From: UBA791 sp963602355 | Lineage (GTDB): Bacteria > Cyanobacteriota > Vampirovibrionia > Gastranaerophilales > Gastranaerophilaceae | Direction of reading: 5' to 3' | Length of the DNA stretch: 6,342 bases | Assembly: GCA_963602355.1 (NCBI GenBank) | Contig: CAVCIU010000071.1 | Coordinates: 1-6,342 of the forward strand | Shown: positions 5,635-6,342 of the stretch, one piece after another | Numbering within the stretch: position 1 is the first letter of the stretch | How the letters are laid out: the number at the start of each line of letters is the position of its first letter | Position numbers and translations under genes: made by a program | Notes under the pieces: generated by a model | What the model was told of the DNA's origin: nothing | Databases searched by the model: none | Seen by the model: the letters and a program-made list of their open reading frames with translations, nothing else

Positions 5635-6342
5635 AGATGTTCTACACAATGCACTAAGACGAAGAAAAGTAGATGACTTAATTCAAATGAGTCAAAATAC
5701 TGATTTAAAAAAGACTTTAGGTATTTTTGATTTAATTATTTTGGGTATTGGTGCAGTTGTAGGAACAGGTATTTTTTCAATTATTGGGATTGCAATAAAA
5801 GGTGGTGCCGAAAGTACAGGCGCAGGTCCTGCAATTTGTGTATCAATGATTTTGGCAGCTATTCCTTGTGTATTTTCAGCTCTTTGCTATTCAGAAATTG
5901 CTTCTATGATTCCAGTTGCAGGTAGTGCATATACATATACTTACGCAGCTATGGGCGAACTTGCAGCATGGATGGTTGGCTGGATTTTGATGCTTGAATA
6001 TGCAATTAGTAATATTACTGTTGCGAGCGCTTGGTGCGGTTATTGCGTTCAACTGCTGAAAGGTTTTTCTCATGTTCTTCCTTCGTGGGTAGTTAATTTC
6101 CCGCTTTGGTTAAGAACTGATTATATTACAATGTCTCATATGTGCGAAAAATATGGCTGGAATATTCACGATAAAATTCCATATATTTTCGATAAAATTC
6201 CAGTATGTATGAATTTACCTGCAATATTCATTGTATTTGTAATTACATGGATGTTGTTAAAAGGTGTTAAAGAATCTGCAAAATTTGCAAGTATAATGGT
6301 TTCTATCAATATATTTATGATTTTAACTTTTGTTGTAGTTGG
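5624..6342 (+). CDS. APC-superfamily amino acid permease (CAT type), second of the pair, 3' end outside window
   Basis: The frame opens at ATG 5624 inside the end of the preceding permease gene (11-base overlap, ATGAGTATTAA) and is still open at the right edge, giving 239 visible residues. GAGGA (5608-5612) lies 11 bases upstream, and translational coupling is likely. It is clearly a paralogue of the upstream gene. LKKTLGIFDLIILGIGAVVGTGIF matches the first membrane segment in two blocks. TGAGPAICVSMILAA, VFSALCYSEIASMIPVAGSA, GELAAWMVGWILMLEYA and NFPLWLRTDY all align with the neighbour almost without gaps. It differs in the binding-helix motif (GAVVGTGIF instead of GILIGSGIF) and has a much shorter N-terminal extension (about 28 residues before the shared LKKTL, against 35). 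The core family motif after segment 6 lies beyond the window. The pair probably arose by tandem duplication followed by divergence. Different substrates or an obligate pair are both possible. Confidence 0.92.
   Translation, partial: MSIKDVLHNALRRRKVDDLIQMSQNTDLKKTLGIFDLIILGIGAVVGTGIFSIIGIAIKGGAESTGAGPAICVSMILAAIPCVFSALCYSEIASMIPVAGSAYTYTYAAMGELAAWMVGWILMLEYAISNITVASAWCGYCVQLLKGFSHVLPSWVVNFPLWLRTDYITMSHMCEKYGWNIHDKIPYIFDKIPVCMNLPAIFIVFVITWMLLKGVKESAKFASIMVSINIFMILTFVVV
6161..6202 (+). repeat. Two tandem 21-base units inside the second permease gene
   Basis: Units 6161-6181 and 6182-6202 match at 18 of 21 bases, the last 13 being CGATAAAATTCCA in both. They are in frame and encode NIHDKIP then YIFDKIP in the loop before the fifth membrane segment. 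The upstream paralogue has almost the same loop length without the repeat, so this need not be a recent insertion. Confidence 0.55.

Overview
The window looks like a chromosomal stretch of an AT-rich bacterium. Lysine, asparagine and isoleucine codons ending in A or T dominate. My best guess is a gut-type non-photosynthetic cyanobacterial relative (Vampirovibrionia/Melainabacteria, Gastranaerophilales-like). The main reason is the glycyl-tRNA synthetase alpha subunit: its N-terminus (MNFQ, then DIEKGAS-TMNPATFLRALGPEPW and VEPCRRPTDARYGENPNR) reads like cyanobacterial GlyQ, and no glyS follows it, as is usual in cyanobacteria. This is inference from remembered family sequences, not a search result.

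Layout. (1) Positions 1-302 hold the 3' end of a plus-strand gene of unknown function with a Thr/Ser/Gln-rich tail. (2) A perfect 12-bp hairpin at 323-351 is a shared, bidirectional terminator for two converging transcription units. (3) Positions 381-2992 form a tightly packed minus-strand operon, read from right to left: a P-loop nucleotide/phosphomevalonate-type kinase, a DUF475 (TerC-like) membrane protein, a family 2 glycosyltransferase, and a 57-residue small protein. The first three genes overlap by 4 and 8 bases. The small gene lies 41 bases downstream, behind a 23-base palindrome. (4) Positions 2993-3126 are a divergent promoter region with one good sigma-70 promoter on each strand. 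(5) Positions 3127-6342 form a plus-strand operon: glyQ, then two tandem paralogous APC-superfamily (CAT-type) amino acid transporters. The second overlaps the first by 11 bases and runs off the window.

How the genes may work together. The plus-strand operon joins amino acid uptake to aminoacyl-tRNA synthesis. The two transporters may carry related amino acids, possibly as a functional pair. The minus-strand operon has no textbook pathway: a small-molecule kinase, a probable metal or ion transporter and a glycosyltransferase are translationally coupled. This, with the uncharacterised small protein at its end, is the least explained part of the window. I see no mobile element, CRISPR array, tRNA, rRNA or recognisable riboswitch. 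Overall this is mostly an ordinary housekeeping and transport region, with a few points worth checking.
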